From: Pseudomonas lalucatii
GTDB lineage: Bacteria > Pseudomonadota > Gammaproteobacteria > Pseudomonadales > Pseudomonadaceae
Reading direction: 5' to 3'
Assembly (NCBI RefSeq): GCF_018398425.1
Contig: NZ_JADPMV010000002.1
Location: 744,001 to 808,000 of the forward strand
Length of the DNA stretch: 64,000 nucleotides
Shown: positions 1 to 9,405 of the stretch, piece by piece
Numbering within the stretch: position 1 is the stretch's first letter
How the letters are laid out: each line of letters starts with the position of its first letter
Position numbers and translations under genes: made by a program
Notes under the pieces: generated by a model
What the model was told of the DNA's origin: nothing
The model's input: the letters and a program-made list of their open reading frames with translations, nothing else
Database searches by the model: none

Positions 1-300
1 ACCATGTACACCGTGGGCGTGATGACTATCTGCATCACCTACTTCTATGCCCTGAGCTACCTGACCGGGCTGGCAGCAGCGATGGATCGCGAAGGCCGGA
101 TCGTAGCCGCATCAAGCAGCTTCCTGAGCCTGGGCCTGGCCGTGGGACCGGCAATTTCCGGTGGCTTGATCTCGCTGGGCGGGTTCAGCCTGGCGGCATG
201 GGGCATCGCGGTGACCGTGGTGCTGACCCTGCTGCTGGTCATAGTCCCGCTGGCGAGCATTCGTCGTGAACATACCCAGATGAACCTGGCGGTAGCCTGA
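1..300 (+). CDS. MFS transporter, C-terminal fragment (cut by left edge)
   Basis: The reading frame is open from the first base and ends at a TGA, so only about the last 99 residues of the protein are visible. They form three hydrophobic segments separated by short charged turns and finish with a polar tail rich in Arg and Glu. The segment with SFLSLGLAVGPAISGG is typical of helix 11 of major facilitator superfamily permeases. The substrate cannot be read from this fragment. It stands next to a LysR regulator and an aromatic catabolic cluster, so uptake of an aromatic acid or efflux of an intermediate are both plausible. The family assignment is reasonably secure; the role is inference. Confidence 0.6.
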   Translation, partial: TMYTVGVMTICITYFYALSYLTGLAAAMDREGRIVAASSSFLSLGLAVGPAISGGLISLGGFSLAAWGIAVTVVLTLLLVIVPLASIRREHTQMNLAVA

Positions 301-350
301 TCCGTACAATATCTGCAAGAGCACCCACCCTTGTGGAACCTGGCGTTGCC

Positions 351-393
351 GGCTTAGGGGCGAATCACCGAAACGGTGATTCGCCCCTAAGCC
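351..393. repeat. Perfect 19-bp inverted repeat (hairpin) after the MFS gene
   Basis: The arms are GGCTTAGGGGCGAATCACC at 351-369 and its exact reverse complement at 375-393, around the loop GAAAC. No T-run follows on either strand, so it is not a classical intrinsic terminator. It could be a REP-like palindrome or a transcript-end stabiliser 50 bp after the MFS stop codon. Confidence 0.8.
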
Positions 394-702
394 TCGGGTG
401 GAATCTCTCTGCAGGAAATGGCTCTGGCGATATCCAGGTGCATACCTAATCGGCAGCAAACAACCGTGGCATCCGCAAATATGGAGGAATGGCTATCAGC
501 CATGGCCTTAGCACTCAATCTTTGGACCCAGAGCAGAGTGGTTGAACGGCCCCCACCGTCGAACTTCTCTGACACAGCCTCTCCTCGCCAAGACCGCTTT
601 AGTCGGATGGTCGAGCAGTATCCATAAATGGGATAATCCAGAGTCAATGTGGCATTCCAACAACTCCAATTTCCCACATCTCTTCTCAGGAGGTCAGTCG
701 TT
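394..702. other. Non-coding region upstream of the LysR gene
   Basis: No convincing gene is seen here; the short open frames lack ribosome-binding sites and recognisable motifs. It probably holds the LysR gene promoter. A small inverted repeat TATCC/GGATA (619-623 and 631-635) and a GATAAT box at 632-637 are the only promoter-like signals. AGGAGG at 688-693 is the ribosome-binding site of the next gene. Confidence 0.4.
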
Positions 703-1611
703 GTGCAACCGATCCTGGATCCCAAATGGCATAACTTCATCAAGGTGGCCAAGCTGGGCAGCCTGACCCAGGCCGCAGTGGCGCTGGACGTACCGCAGTC
801 TATGATCAGTCGGCATATATCCCAGCTCGAGCGGGAGTGCGGCGTGCGCCTGTTCAACCGCACCGGACGCGGCGTTACCCTCACCGATTTCGGTCAGCAG
901 ATCCTGCCGCGGATCGAGTCGCTGGCGGAGGAGTCGGAAGAGATCTCCGATGTGATCCGGACTTCCGGAGGCGTGCCAATCGGCGAAGTACGGGTCGGCC
1001 TGCTTCCGTCCTCCGTCGCCCCTATCGCCGGGCCACTGTTTCGGCTGGTGCAGGAGCGTTACCCAAGGATCAAGCTACACCTGTGCGATGGCAGCAGTGC
1101 GCACCTTGAGGAGCTGATCAACGAGGGACGTATCGACATGGGCATCCTGCTGCGTGAAGCAGACGTATCATCCTCCGACGAGTCGGTGCTGGCCCAGCCC
1201 AAACTGATGCTGGTGGGGCGTACGGGCAGCCCTGCGGTGGCCCAGACCACGGTGGAATTGGCAGCTCTGCGCAACCTTCCCTTGGTCCTGCCTTCGCGCC
1301 CACACCCGTTGCGCATGCGCCTGGAAAAGCTGTCGAAAACCCACGACATCGACTTCGATTGCGCCGTGGAGGCCGACTCGATCCGTCTGCAATGGGAAAT
1401 AGTCGCCGCCGGCGGGGGCTACGCGATTACCTCGGGGCTGTTCGAACACATCGACGATCCGCGTTTTTCGGTGGCACGGATCGTCAAACCCGAGTTGCTG
1501 CGTAGCGTGGTGCTGGCCAGCTCGCTGCGTCGCCCCAGTACCCTGGCGACGCGCACAGTGCAGAAATTGATCGAGCAGGAAGCACCGCTGCTGCTGAAAA
1601 ACCGGGAGTGA
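703..1611 (+). CDS. LysR-type transcriptional regulator
   Basis: This is a DNA-binding regulator of about 302 residues, the usual length for the LysR family. The N-terminal winged helix-turn-helix is clear (KLGSLTQAAVALDVPQSMIS, then a linker helix with HISQLERECGVRLFNRTGRG), followed by a two-lobed periplasmic-binding-like effector domain starting around residue 85. An ATG exists 54 bases upstream, but the strong AGGAGG nine bases before the GTG at 703 favours that GTG as the start. It converges on the diol dehydrogenase gene with a gap of only 12 bases. Family members normally sense a pathway intermediate and activate catabolic operons, so this is the leading candidate regulator of the cluster. 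Which promoters it binds is not shown by the sequence. Confidence 0.9.
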   Translation: MQPILDPKWHNFIKVAKLGSLTQAAVALDVPQSMISRHISQLERECGVRLFNRTGRGVTLTDFGQQILPRIESLAEESEEISDVIRTSGGVPIGEVRVGLLPSSVAPIAGPLFRLVQERYPRIKLHLCDGSSAHLEELINEGRIDMGILLREADVSSSDESVLAQPKLMLVGRTGSPAVAQTTVELAALRNLPLVLPSRPHPLRMRLEKLSKTHDIDFDCAVEADSIRLQWEIVAAGGGYAITSGLFEHIDDPRFSVARIVKPELLRSVVLASSLRRPSTLATRTVQKLIEQEAPLLLKNRE

Positions 1612-1623
1612 GACGCCCAGGGG

Positions 1624-2433
1624 CTAATCCCCCCGGGTGAGCACTGCACGGTTGAGCAAGCCCTGATCGGCCACCACCGTCTGGCCTGTCATGATCCGGT
1701 TCTGCCGCGACGCCAGGAAAGCATAGAGCGGGCCGTGATCCTCCGGTGTCGGCAGCTCCTGCAGCAAACTCAGCGAGCGGAACATCGACAGGAAGGCGTC
1801 GGTTGGGATGTCAGACTGCTTTTGCGCGCTGAGCCCCAATGCATGTGGGCCACTCAACTGGCTGTTGGCGATGCCTGCCGGCGCCACCGCGTTGACCCGC
1901 ACATGCGGCGCAAACTCGAAGGCAAGCTGGTTGACCAGGCTGCGTATAGCCCCCTTGCTCGCGCTGTACGCCGCCCCGCCGCCGTCAGCGGCATAGGCAG
2001 CCGTAGAAGTGGTGAATACCATGGCGCCCCCGCTGGCCTGCAGAGCCTCGCCGAACACCCGTGCCGACAGCAGGTAGCCCTTGACGTTGACGCTGAGCAC
2101 TTCGTCGAACAGCGCGTAGAGGCGATCCTCGGCCATCTCGGCGATGGGTACGTTGCCATCGAAGATACCCTGGGTGCCTATCAGCGCATTGAGCCGGCCA
2201 TGACGTTCGAGGACGGCCTCGCGACAGGCGCGCAGATCGGCCAGGCTGGTCACATCGCCCTGGAGCACCAGTACGTCGGCACCGAATTCCTCGCGCAGCG
2301 CTGCAACCTTGGCCGCCGAAAGCTCCATGACCGCCAGTTGGGCCCCCTCGGCCAGACAATGGCGCGCCACCCCCAGGCCCAGGCCGGAGCCGCCGCCAGT
2401 CACCAGTACCACGTGGTCGTTGAGCAATGACAT
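1624..2433 (-). CDS. Short-chain dehydrogenase, BphB-like cis-dihydrodiol dehydrogenase
   Basis: A 269-residue SDR protein expected to oxidise an arene cis-dihydrodiol to the catechol with NAD+, the second step after the ring-hydroxylating dioxygenase. Visible features are the cofactor loop TGGGSGLG (residues 12-19) and the catalytic Ser143, Tyr156 and Lys160. The stretch FDEVLSVNVKGY, the segment after the active site (AFEFAPHVRVNAVAP) and the LSGPHALGL stretch resemble biphenyl-2,3-dihydrodiol dehydrogenases. The usual NAG motif reads TQG here, a departure from most SDRs. A GGAGG stands seven bases before the ATG. It is the last gene of a two-gene unit after the first flavin monooxygenase. 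A different alcohol substrate cannot be excluded. Confidence 0.75.
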   Translation of the reverse strand: MSLLNDHVVLVTGGGSGLGLGVARHCLAEGAQLAVMELSAAKVAALREEFGADVLVLQGDVTSLADLRACREAVLERHGRLNALIGTQGIFDGNVPIAEMAEDRLYALFDEVLSVNVKGYLLSARVFGEALQASGGAMVFTTSTAAYAADGGGAAYSASKGAIRSLVNQLAFEFAPHVRVNAVAPAGIANSQLSGPHALGLSAQKQSDIPTDAFLSMFRSLSLLQELPTPEDHGPLYAFLASRQNRIMTGQTVVADQGLLNRAVLTRGD

Positions 2434-2445
2434 AGAACCTCCAGA

Positions 2446-3576
2446 TCAGATGGGACGGATCAGGGCAGCGAACGACTCATGCATGATGCGCATGTGTTCG
2501 GCCTTGTCGCCGCCGCTTATTTCTATTTCCCCCAGCCGCGCGGAGTTATGCACCACCATGCGGCAGCGTTCCCAGCGGCGCAGCTGGAAGGCTTGCAGGG
2601 CATCGGCCAGGCTGGCACGGCGCTCCAGTTCCTCGGCCAGGACGATGGCGTCCTCGATACCGATACAGGCGCCGGATGCCAGGTGTGGCGTGGTGGCATG
2701 CACCGTGTCGCCGATCAGTACGACGCGGCCGCGATACCAGGGCTGCTCCACCAATAGCCCCTCCAGTGGACGGAAAATCACCAGCGAATGCTCGTCGAGA
2801 CTATCGCGAGCAGCGCGTACTTCCGAGGCGCTAAAGTTCTCCAGTAGCGCCTTCAGGCGAGTCAGAAACTGTTCGGGCGGCACATGATCGTTGTGCGGGC
2901 GGTCCTCGTTGACGAACAGATACATCTCGCTGCGCGACACCGGATTGAGCCCCACCTTCAGATGATCGCCAACCCAAAGCATGGTACGCGTGATCTGCGC
3001 TGGCCGCGGTAGTACCGCACGCCATACGCCCTGACCGCTGTAACGCGGTTTCGGCGCGTCCGGCAGCAGGCTGCGGCGCAACTGCGAATACAGACCATCG
3101 GCGCCTATAAGCAGGTCATAGCGGCGTCGGTTGCCATCGCTGAAATCCACCGTGACACCGTCTACGTCTTGCTCGAAGCCGTTTAGGGTACAGCCCAGGC
3201 GCACATCGGTGCCGCTGGAACGGGTGGCGTCGGCAAGGATACGCGCCAGTACCGGACGCATCACCGCACCGCTGCCCGGTACGTCATCTCCGGCGATACG
3301 CGGGGTATCGACCTGGCTCAGCAGTGTGCCGTTTGGCGCATAGATATCTAGGCCATCGCAGGCGTAACCCTCCTGCAGGAAGCGTTCGAGGATACCCAGG
3401 GTACGAAAGGCCCTGAGCGTAGGACCGCCGATGCTGATGCCGGCGCCGTAGTTGCGCCAATCCGGGTCGATTTCCACCAGGTCGACGTGGATACCGCGTT
3501 TGCGCATCTCAATGGCCGCCGACATGCCGGAAAAACCACCGCCGACTACCAACGCGGACTGAATGACTGTTGCCAT
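2446..3576 (-). CDS. FAD-dependent aromatic monooxygenase (copy 1)
   Basis: A group A flavoprotein hydroxylase of 376 residues, of the PHBH/salicylate-hydroxylase/UbiH type, that would insert one oxygen into a phenolic ring using NAD(P)H. It has the Rossmann motif VVGGGFSGM near residue 10, the DG motif (LIGADGLYSQLR) and the FAD-ribityl motif GDTVHATTPHLASGACIGIED. A longer frame exists upstream, but GGAGA seven bases before the ATG at 3576 and the immediate start of the FAD-binding strand mark the true start. A second protein of identical length and matching motifs is encoded at 12346-13476. The leader carries a Crc/Hfq-like A-rich tract. It is followed by the diol dehydrogenase and lies divergent to the hydrolase/reductase genes. 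The exact substrate is unknown. Confidence 0.85.
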   Translation of the reverse strand: MATVIQSALVVGGGFSGMSAAIEMRKRGIHVDLVEIDPDWRNYGAGISIGGPTLRAFRTLGILERFLQEGYACDGLDIYAPNGTLLSQVDTPRIAGDDVPGSGAVMRPVLARILADATRSSGTDVRLGCTLNGFEQDVDGVTVDFSDGNRRRYDLLIGADGLYSQLRRSLLPDAPKPRYSGQGVWRAVLPRPAQITRTMLWVGDHLKVGLNPVSRSEMYLFVNEDRPHNDHVPPEQFLTRLKALLENFSASEVRAARDSLDEHSLVIFRPLEGLLVEQPWYRGRVVLIGDTVHATTPHLASGACIGIEDAIVLAEELERRASLADALQAFQLRRWERCRMVVHNSARLGEIEISGGDKAEHMRIMHESFAALIRPI

Positions 3577-3822
3577 GACTGTTCTCCAACGGCTAGCGGG
3601 AGGGAGATGCCGCTGCCGCCTCTTGTTGTTATTAGGGTTCACCGCGCAAGAACGGCGGCCTGCTCCAATCTTAGGGACAAAGCCGGCGGCAGCCACCTGC
3701 AAAAGGTGCAACGCAGTTATCTGCCGGCAGCCATGCACACACCGAATAGCAGCCATCCAACCGCTTGCCTAGCTCGCCGCCTGACCACTTCGTAACCTCG
3801 GGCCACGCAAGGAGTCCGTACG
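3577..3822. promoter_or_regulatory. Divergent intergenic control region
   Basis: This 246-bp gap separates the minus-strand monooxygenase unit from the plus-strand hydrolase/reductase/chemoreceptor unit and must hold at least two promoters. A short inverted repeat CACCT-GCAAA-AGGTG lies at 3694-3708 near its centre and is a candidate operator. I see no strong -35/-10 pair, consistent with activator dependence. Confidence 0.45.
3623..3633 (-). promoter_or_regulatory. Crc/Hfq catabolite-activity-like motif, monooxygenase 1 leader
   Basis: On the minus strand this reads AATAACAACAA followed by GAGG. It contains the AANAANAA pattern bound by Hfq with Crc in pseudomonads. It lies 47-57 bases before the start codon, so it is in the leader rather than over the ribosome-binding site. 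Confidence 0.55.
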
Positions 3823-4602
3823 ATGAAAACACTTCCGACCTTTCACCATGAAATCACCGGTAAAGCCGGAGCACCTTGGCTGACCTTTATTCCCGGCATC
3901 GGTAACGATGCCGACTTCTGGGCAGACCAGGCCAAGGCACTGTCCCAGCATTTCCGGGTGCTGCGATTCGATCCCTGGGGTCACGGCCGCAGCCCGGAAC
4001 CGCCGCATGATTGTCGATTCGACGATATCCGCGACGGCGTGGTGCAGCTCTGGGATCAGCTTGGCATCACCCGCTCCGGCGTGGTCGGGCTCGGCTTTGG
4101 TGGTTCACTGGCGCTGGCCCTGGGGCTGGCGTACCCCGCACGGGTCGAGCGTATCGCTGCCTTCTGCTGCCGTCCGCGCCAACCAGACGACCGTCGCGAC
4201 TTCTGGCAGGCGCGTTGCGAGGCGGCGCAGGTCCAGGGCATGGACAAACTGGCGGATATCACCGTCGACCGCTGGCTAAGCGCGGCGTTTCGCGCCGATC
4301 ACCCTCAGGTAGACCAACTGTTGCGGCGCATGATGAAGGGCACCACGTTGGCCGGCTACCTGGCCTATGTGCGCGCCTTTATCGAGATGGACTTCAGCGC
4401 GCAGTTCGCCGAATTGCAGGTGCCCACCCTGCTGGTGGCTGGCGAGCACGACCACGGTGGCGGCCCGGTAGCGGACATGCAGGCGATGAACCGACAGAAC
4501 CCATACACCACCCTCGCGGTGCTCGAGGGCGTCGGCCATATCTGCAACCACGAAGCGCCGGCCGAGGTGGAGCGCCTGCTGCGCCAGTTCTTTCTGGACT
4601 GA
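3823..4602 (+). CDS. Alpha/beta-hydrolase-fold protein lacking the nucleophile Ser
   Basis: A 259-residue alpha/beta hydrolase fold protein resembling 3-oxoadipate enol-lactonases and meta-cleavage hydrolases. The oxyanion region (FIPGIGNDADFW), the FDPWGHGRS strand, the acid Asp210 in LLVAGEHDHG and the His239 in EGVGHICNHE are in the usual places. The nucleophile elbow reads GLGFGG (residues 89-94) instead of G-x-S-x-G, with Gly91 encoded by GGC at 4093-4095 where Ser is expected. Ser95 follows but is outside the elbow. The protein is therefore either a non-canonical enzyme (for example a lyase or decarboxylase-like activity) or a non-catalytic paralogue. AAGGAG lies nine bases before the ATG. 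It leads the plus-strand unit with the ferredoxin reductase. Confidence 0.8.
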   Translation: MKTLPTFHHEITGKAGAPWLTFIPGIGNDADFWADQAKALSQHFRVLRFDPWGHGRSPEPPHDCRFDDIRDGVVQLWDQLGITRSGVVGLGFGGSLALALGLAYPARVERIAAFCCRPRQPDDRRDFWQARCEAAQVQGMDKLADITVDRWLSAAFRADHPQVDQLLRRMMKGTTLAGYLAYVRAFIEMDFSAQFAELQVPTLLVAGEHDHGGGPVADMQAMNRQNPYTTLAVLEGVGHICNHEAPAEVERLLRQFFLD

Positions 4603-4663
4603 TTCAACGCCCGGCCGGCGGCCTGCCCGTCGGCCGATCCTACGAACGACAGAGACAACAAAG

Positions 4664-5890
4664 ATGACAAGACATGTCGTTATCGTTGGCGCTGGACACG
4701 GTGGGGTCAGCCTCGCCTCCGCGCTGCGCAGCCAGCACTTCGATGGCAGTATCACCCTGCTCAGCGACGAGGGCGACCTGCCCTATCACCGCCCACCGCT
4801 GTCCAAGGCCTTCATTTGCAGCGACACGCCCGAAGTCGAGGAAAAGCTGCTACTGCAGAGCCGCGACTTCTACGATCAACAGCGTATCGACCTGCGCCTG
4901 GGCGTGCGGGTCAGCGCCCTCGTCCCGGACGCCCGGCAGTTGATTCTGGATGACGGCAGCCGGCTCGCCTACGACGACCTGGTGCTGGCCACCGGCGCCC
5001 GCGCCCGCCCCCTGCCGCTGCCCGGTTGCGACCTACAGGGAGTGGTGCGACTGCGCACCCTGGCCCAGGCTCGCGACTTGCGTCAGCGCCTGGCGCAAAG
5101 CAACGCCGTGGTGGTAGTCGGCGGCGGCTTTATCGGCCTGGAGCTGGCTGCCACCGCTCGCCAGCTCGGCAAGCAGGTCACCGTACTGGAAACCGCCGGG
5201 CGCATCATGGAGCGTTCGGTTTCGCCGCAGGTCTCCGCCTACGTCACGGCCAAGCATCGCGAAAAGGGCATCGACATCGAACTGAGCAGCACGGTGCAGG
5301 CCTTCCTCGGCGAACATGGCCGGGTGAGCGCGGTGCGCGGTGCCAGCGGGGAATGGCCGGCCGACCTGGTGATAGTCGGTGCCGGCGCACTGCCCAACAG
5401 CGAGCTGGCCGAGGCCGCCGGCATCGCCTGCGCCAACGGCATCCTGGTCGACAACCATCTACGCACCTCGGCGCCGCGGGTGTATGCCATCGGCGACTGC
5501 GTGGCCTGCGAGAACCGCTACGCCGACAACGCCCGGCTGCGCCTGGAGTCGATCCAGAACGCCAACGATCAGGCGCGCATCGTCGCCCAACAGATCCTTG
5601 GCCAGGACGCTCGCTACGAGGCCCTGCCCTGGTTCTGGAGCGATCAGGGTGAGATCAAGCTGCAGATGGTCGGCCTGTCTCTGGGTTGCACCGACTACGT
5701 AACTCGCGGCGACCCGGGGCGGGGGCGTTTCTCGGTGTTCCACTACCGCGACGAGATCTTGATCGCGGTCGACTCGGTCAATCAGCCGCTCGACCACGTT
5801 CTCAGCCGCAAGCTCTTGGCGGCGGGTATCTCGCCGGACAAGACGCAAGTGGCCGACACTGGCTTCGACCTGAAGAGCCTGCTGGCCTGA
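4664..5890 (+). CDS. Ferredoxin reductase of the ring-hydroxylating dioxygenase (BphA4-like)
   Basis: A 408-residue FAD/NAD(P)H oxidoreductase of the rubredoxin/putidaredoxin reductase family that would pass electrons from NADH to the small ferredoxin feeding the Rieske oxygenase. Two dinucleotide-binding motifs are visible ([15 protein letters not shown] at the N-terminus, [14 protein letters not shown] around residue 148), plus the FAD motif VYAIGDC near residue 276. Length and C-terminal domain fit BphA4/CamA-type reductases. It is encoded far from, and opposite to, the oxygenase alpha/beta and ferredoxin genes, a split also known in other pseudomonads and sphingomonads. The leader ACAACAAAG before the ATG is only a near match to the Crc motif. 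As the only such reductase in the island, pairing with this oxygenase is likely. Confidence 0.87.
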   Translation: MTRHVVIVGAGHGGVSLASALRSQHFDGSITLLSDEGDLPYHRPPLSKAFICSDTPEVEEKLLLQSRDFYDQQRIDLRLGVRVSALVPDARQLILDDGSRLAYDDLVLATGARARPLPLPGCDLQGVVRLRTLAQARDLRQRLAQSNAVVVVGGGFIGLELAATARQLGKQVTVLETAGRIMERSVSPQVSAYVTAKHREKGIDIELSSTVQAFLGEHGRVSAVRGASGEWPADLVIVGAGALPNSELAEAAGIACANGILVDNHLRTSAPRVYAIGDCVACENRYADNARLRLESIQNANDQARIVAQQILGQDARYEALPWFWSDQGEIKLQMVGLSLGCTDYVTRGDPGRGRFSVFHYRDEILIAVDSVNQPLDHVLSRKLLAAGISPDKTQVADTGFDLKSLLA

Positions 5891-5999
5891 AGCATCTGCG
5901 GGGCCGCGGCCGGAGCGCCCGGCCCCGCCTCCCCCCCTTCGGTCGCCCGCCCCGGCAAGGCGCGAGCGGCTGCATGCCATCGCGCCCAAGGAAATGACC

Positions 6000-7931
6000 A
6001 TGCTCACTCGCCTGCTCGGCAACCTCTCGGTCGGTGCCAAACTGTCCCTGGGCTTCGGCCTGGTGCTGCTATCCACCATCGGCGTAGCGGCCACCGCCTT
6101 CCAGGCGCTGCATCTACTCGAAGCACGCGGCACGATCATCCGCGATCTCGGCGGCGCCCGCGCACTGATGTTGCAAGCGCGCGAGGCGGAAAAGACCTTC
6201 TCGCTGAGCCTGTCGCAGCAGGCCGCCGCTAACGTCGAGGAGTATCTCGGGCAACTGACAGCGCTACTCGAAGGCCAGCGCCAGGCATTGCCCGGGACGG
6301 TCGCCGCCTCCGCGATGGCCAGCGACTACCTGACGCAGTTTCAACGCTACGACCAGGCCATACAGGCCGAACGCGACGCCCGTATCCGCATGCAAGACCT
6401 GGCGCAGTCGCTCGGCGAGCGTTTCGCCGGCGTGCAGCTAGACCAGCTCGATGCGCTCAACGAACTGGCTGATACAGCCAAACCGGTCAGCCCCAGACTG
6501 GCCATGTTGCTGGATCAGGCCGCACAGCTGCTCGACAGGCTGGCCAGGCTGCGCGACAGCGAACTGCACTACGCCCACGAAGGCAGCCTGCCGGCCCGCG
6601 ACGACTGGGAAACGCGAATGACCGAACTGCTCACCTACATGGACAGCCTGACTCGGCAGCTGCAGGGAAGCGCGCGCGAGTCGCTGGATCAGGCCAGCGT
6701 GGCGCTGGAACAGTACCGCGTCGCCTTCGGCCACTTCGTCGCCAGCCGCGAGCAGGCAGGACGCAGCCAAAGCGCCATGCGCCTTGCCGCGGAACAGGTC
6801 GAGTCTCACCTGGCGGCCTTGGCCATGGCGCAGGAACAGGCCTGGCAGCAGCTCAGTCGCCAGGTCGTGCAACTGCTCGGGCTGATCCTGCTGCTGGCAC
6901 TGGCGTGCGGTATCGGCGCCGGCTGGCTGATCCGCCAACTGATCGTGCAGCCACTGCACCAGGCCCTGGAGCTGACCCGCAGCGTCGCCGCCGGCGACCT
7001 CAGCGCAACGTTCGCGCGCCAGCAACGTCGCGACGAGCTGGGCCAACTCGGCAACAGCGTCGCCAGCATGCTCGACAGCCTGCGTGCGCTGGTAGGGCGT
7101 ATCGGCGAGGATGTCGCCCGGCTCAACCAGACGGCCAGCAGCGTGGTTCAGATAGTCGAACGCACCACCCAGGGCGTCGAGCAGCAGAACAACGAAACCG
7201 AGCAGACGGCCAGCGCCATGCAGCAGATGACCGTCAGTGCCCAGGATGTAGCGCGCAATGCCGGCGCCGCGTGCGAGGCGGTGCTCCAGGCCCGGCACCA
7301 GGCGCAGCGAGGCGACGAACTGGTGCGCCAGGCCGGTACCAAGATCGACCAACTGGCCGCCGAGATGGTCGGCTGCAGCGATGCCATGCAGCAGTTGCTG
7401 CAAGATAGCGGCGCCGTGGGCCAGGTATTGGAGGTGATCGACGCAGTCGCCGAGCAGACCAATCTGCTGGCCCTCAACGCCGCTATCGAAGCCGCGCGGG
7501 CCGGCGAACACGGGCGAGGCTTTGCCGTAGTCGCCGACGAGGTGCGCCAACTGGCTCAGCGAACCCAGGCGTCCACCGAGGAGATCGCCGCCATCGTCCA
7601 GCAGTTGCGCCGCGGCAGCGAAAAAGCAGCAAGCCGTCTGCAGGGTAGCCAGACGTTGACCCGCGACAGCGTCGAGTTGGCCGCACAAACCTCGCTCGCA
7701 CTGCAGGCGATAAGCCAGGCGGTGTCGCACGTCGAGCAGATGAGCCAACAGATCGCCGCGGCCGCCGAGCAGCAGAGCCAAGTCGCCGAACAGGTGGGCA
7801 ACAGCATGCAGCGAGTGCGTACTATTGCCCAACAAAGCGGTGCCGCCAGCCTGCAACTGGAGGGCTCGGTACGCGAACTGGAACAGGTCGGCGCCACCCT
7901 GAATGCGGCCGTGGCGGGTTTTCGTACCTGA
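6000..7931 (+). CDS. Methyl-accepting chemotaxis protein with HBM-type sensor domain
   Basis: A transmembrane chemoreceptor of about 643 residues. It has a first membrane helix near residues 12-35, a roughly 260-residue all-helical periplasmic domain, a second membrane helix ([20 protein letters not shown]), a HAMP linker and a signalling domain with the conserved hairpin tip ([19 protein letters not shown]). The N-terminal motif AREAEKTF resembles helical bimodular (HBM) domains of McpS-type receptors that bind small organic acids. An ATG two codons earlier is possible, but AAGGA is better spaced for the ATG at 6000. Its place directly behind the ferredoxin reductase suggests chemotaxis toward the cluster's substrate or an intermediate. 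The ligand is unknown. Confidence 0.85.
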   Translation: MLTRLLGNLSVGAKLSLGFGLVLLSTIGVAATAFQALHLLEARGTIIRDLGGARALMLQAREAEKTFSLSLSQQAAANVEEYLGQLTALLEGQRQALPGTVAASAMASDYLTQFQRYDQAIQAERDARIRMQDLAQSLGERFAGVQLDQLDALNELADTAKPVSPRLAMLLDQAAQLLDRLARLRDSELHYAHEGSLPARDDWETRMTELLTYMDSLTRQLQGSARESLDQASVALEQYRVAFGHFVASREQAGRSQSAMRLAAEQVESHLAALAMAQEQAWQQLSRQVVQLLGLILLLALACGIGAGWLIRQLIVQPLHQALELTRSVAAGDLSATFARQQRRDELGQLGNSVASMLDSLRALVGRIGEDVARLNQTASSVVQIVERTTQGVEQQNNETEQTASAMQQMTVSAQDVARNAGAACEAVLQARHQAQRGDELVRQAGTKIDQLAAEMVGCSDAMQQLLQDSGAVGQVLEVIDAVAEQTNLLALNAAIEAARAGEHGRGFAVVADEVRQLAQRTQASTEEIAAIVQQLRRGSEKAASRLQGSQTLTRDSVELAAQTSLALQAISQAVSHVEQMSQQIAAAAEQQSQVAEQVGNSMQRVRTIAQQSGAASLQLEGSVRELEQVGATLNAAVAGFRT

Positions 7932-8290
7932 GTAACCGGCGGCCTCGCAGCCTAGGCTCGGGCCACCAGCACGCCGCTCGTCCCTGCGCTCGAATGCACC
8001 GGCTGCGGATGATGGCGAAGGTCAATACCAACGCGGCGCGAGCACCATCCTGCCCGAAGCACCAGAATGGAGCCCCTCAACCGAACGTTGGCTGCGCCGG
8101 CGCAGGCGGCTCGCGCAAGACCAAACGGCAGTGGCGGCTTGCGACCGCAGCGGGCGCCGACGGGATCGTCGCAGCACATACCAATCAAATAGGCGCAAAG
8201 ATCGACTCGACCTCGCCAACCCTGACCAAGGGATGGCATGCCCGATGACGATTCCATTCGTGGCGGATTGCCTTGGCCGTCAATGAGAAC
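7932..8290. other. 359 bp without a recognisable gene
   Basis: Open frames exist on both strands (the longest about 100 codons), but they overlap each other, lack ribosome-binding sites and match no family I recognise. This may be decayed sequence between two converging transcription units. Confidence 0.5.
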
Positions 8291-8318
8291 AACAAAAAAG
8301 CCCGGCTCGGGGCCGGGC
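8291..8318 (-). terminator. Intrinsic terminator of the lower-pathway operon
   Basis: On the minus strand a GCCCGGC/GCCGGGC stem with a five-base loop is followed by TTTTTTGTT. It lies about 50 bases after the aldolase stop codon and ends the minus-strand operon. Confidence 0.88.
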
Positions 8319-8366
8319 GCGGTGACGGGAAGGAGCCTCCCGCACCATCAGTGGAGCCGGTGCCGG

Positions 8367-9395
8367 TCAGGTCGGCAGAACACCGCGGGCGGCGAGTAGA
8401 TCTAGGGCGACGTCGACGATCATGTCCTCCTGACCACCGACCATGCGCCGCTTGCCCAGCTCGACCAGGATGTCCACCGCCTTGAGACCGTACTTGGCAG
8501 CGGCTACTTCGCTGTGGCGCAGGAAGCTGGAGTAGACACCGGCATAACCCAGTGCCAGGGTTTCGCGGTCGACCCGCACCGGCCGGTCCTGCAGCGGGCG
8601 CACCAGATCGTCGGCAGCGTCCATCAACGCGTAGAGATCGGTGCCATGGCTCCAGCCGAGCTTATCGGCGGCGGCGATGAACACTTCCAGCGGCGCGTTG
8701 CCAGCGCCGGCGCCCATGCCGGCCAGCGAGGCGTCGATACGGTCGCAACCCTCCTCCACCGCGGCGATGGAGTTGGCCACGCCGAGCGACAGATTATGGT
8801 GAGCATGCATGCCGGTCTCGGTTTCGGGCTTGAGTACCGCCTTCACCGCCCGGAAACGTGCGCGAATATCGTCCATGTTCATCGCTCCGCCGGAGTCCAC
8901 CACATAGATGCAGGTGGCACCGTAGCTTTCCATCAGCTTAGCCTGTTGGGCCAGGCCCTCCGGGGTCTGCATATGGCTCATCATCAGGAAGCCGACGGTA
9001 TCCATGCCCAGTTCGCGGGCGTACTCGATGTGCTGCTTGGACACATCCGCCTCGGTGCAATGGGTGGCCACGCGCACCACGCGGGCACCCGCGTTGTAGG
9101 CGTTCTTCAGGTCATGGATGGTGCCGATGCCGGGCAGCAGCAGGGTGGCGATCCTGGCGTGCGTGACCACATCGGCGGCCGCCTCGATCCACTGCAGGTC
9201 GGTATGGGCGCCGAAACCGTAGTTGAAGCTGGAACCCTGCAGGCCGTCGCCGTGGGCGACTTCGATGGAGTCGACCTTGGCCGCATCCAGCGCGCGGGCG
9301 ATGGCTTGCACCTGGGTCAGGCTGTATTGGTGGCCGATGGCATGCATGCCGTCGCGCAGGGTGACGTCGGAGATATAGAGTTTCTTGGCAGTCAT
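8367..9395 (-). CDS. 4-hydroxy-2-oxovalerate aldolase (BphI/DmpG/MhpE family)
   Basis: A 342-residue class II pyruvate aldolase that splits 4-hydroxy-2-oxovalerate into pyruvate and acetaldehyde, the penultimate step of meta-cleavage pathways. Diagnostic features are the N-terminal [13 protein letters not shown], whose Arg and Asp bind pyruvate and metal, and the metal-binding [14 protein letters not shown] near residue 198. Length is typical. In this family the aldolase forms a heterotetramer with the acylating acetaldehyde dehydrogenase and channels acetaldehyde to it; that gene lies immediately upstream with a 10-base gap. AGGAG precedes the ATG. It is the last gene of the operon and is followed by an intrinsic terminator. 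Confidence 0.96.
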   Translation of the reverse strand: MTAKKLYISDVTLRDGMHAIGHQYSLTQVQAIARALDAAKVDSIEVAHGDGLQGSSFNYGFGAHTDLQWIEAAADVVTHARIATLLLPGIGTIHDLKNAYNAGARVVRVATHCTEADVSKQHIEYARELGMDTVGFLMMSHMQTPEGLAQQAKLMESYGATCIYVVDSGGAMNMDDIRARFRAVKAVLKPETETGMHAHHNLSLGVANSIAAVEEGCDRIDASLAGMGAGAGNAPLEVFIAAADKLGWSHGTDLYALMDAADDLVRPLQDRPVRVDRETLALGYAGVYSSFLRHSEVAAAKYGLKAVDILVELGKRRMVGGQEDMIVDVALDLLAARGVLPT

Positions 9396-9405
9396 GTCCG
9401 TCTCC

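Noticed and set aside
7952..8257. Overlapping open frames of up to 100 codons in the gap after the chemoreceptor gene
   Set aside because: No ribosome-binding sites, no known motifs, and frames open on both strands as expected from GC-rich non-coding DNA.
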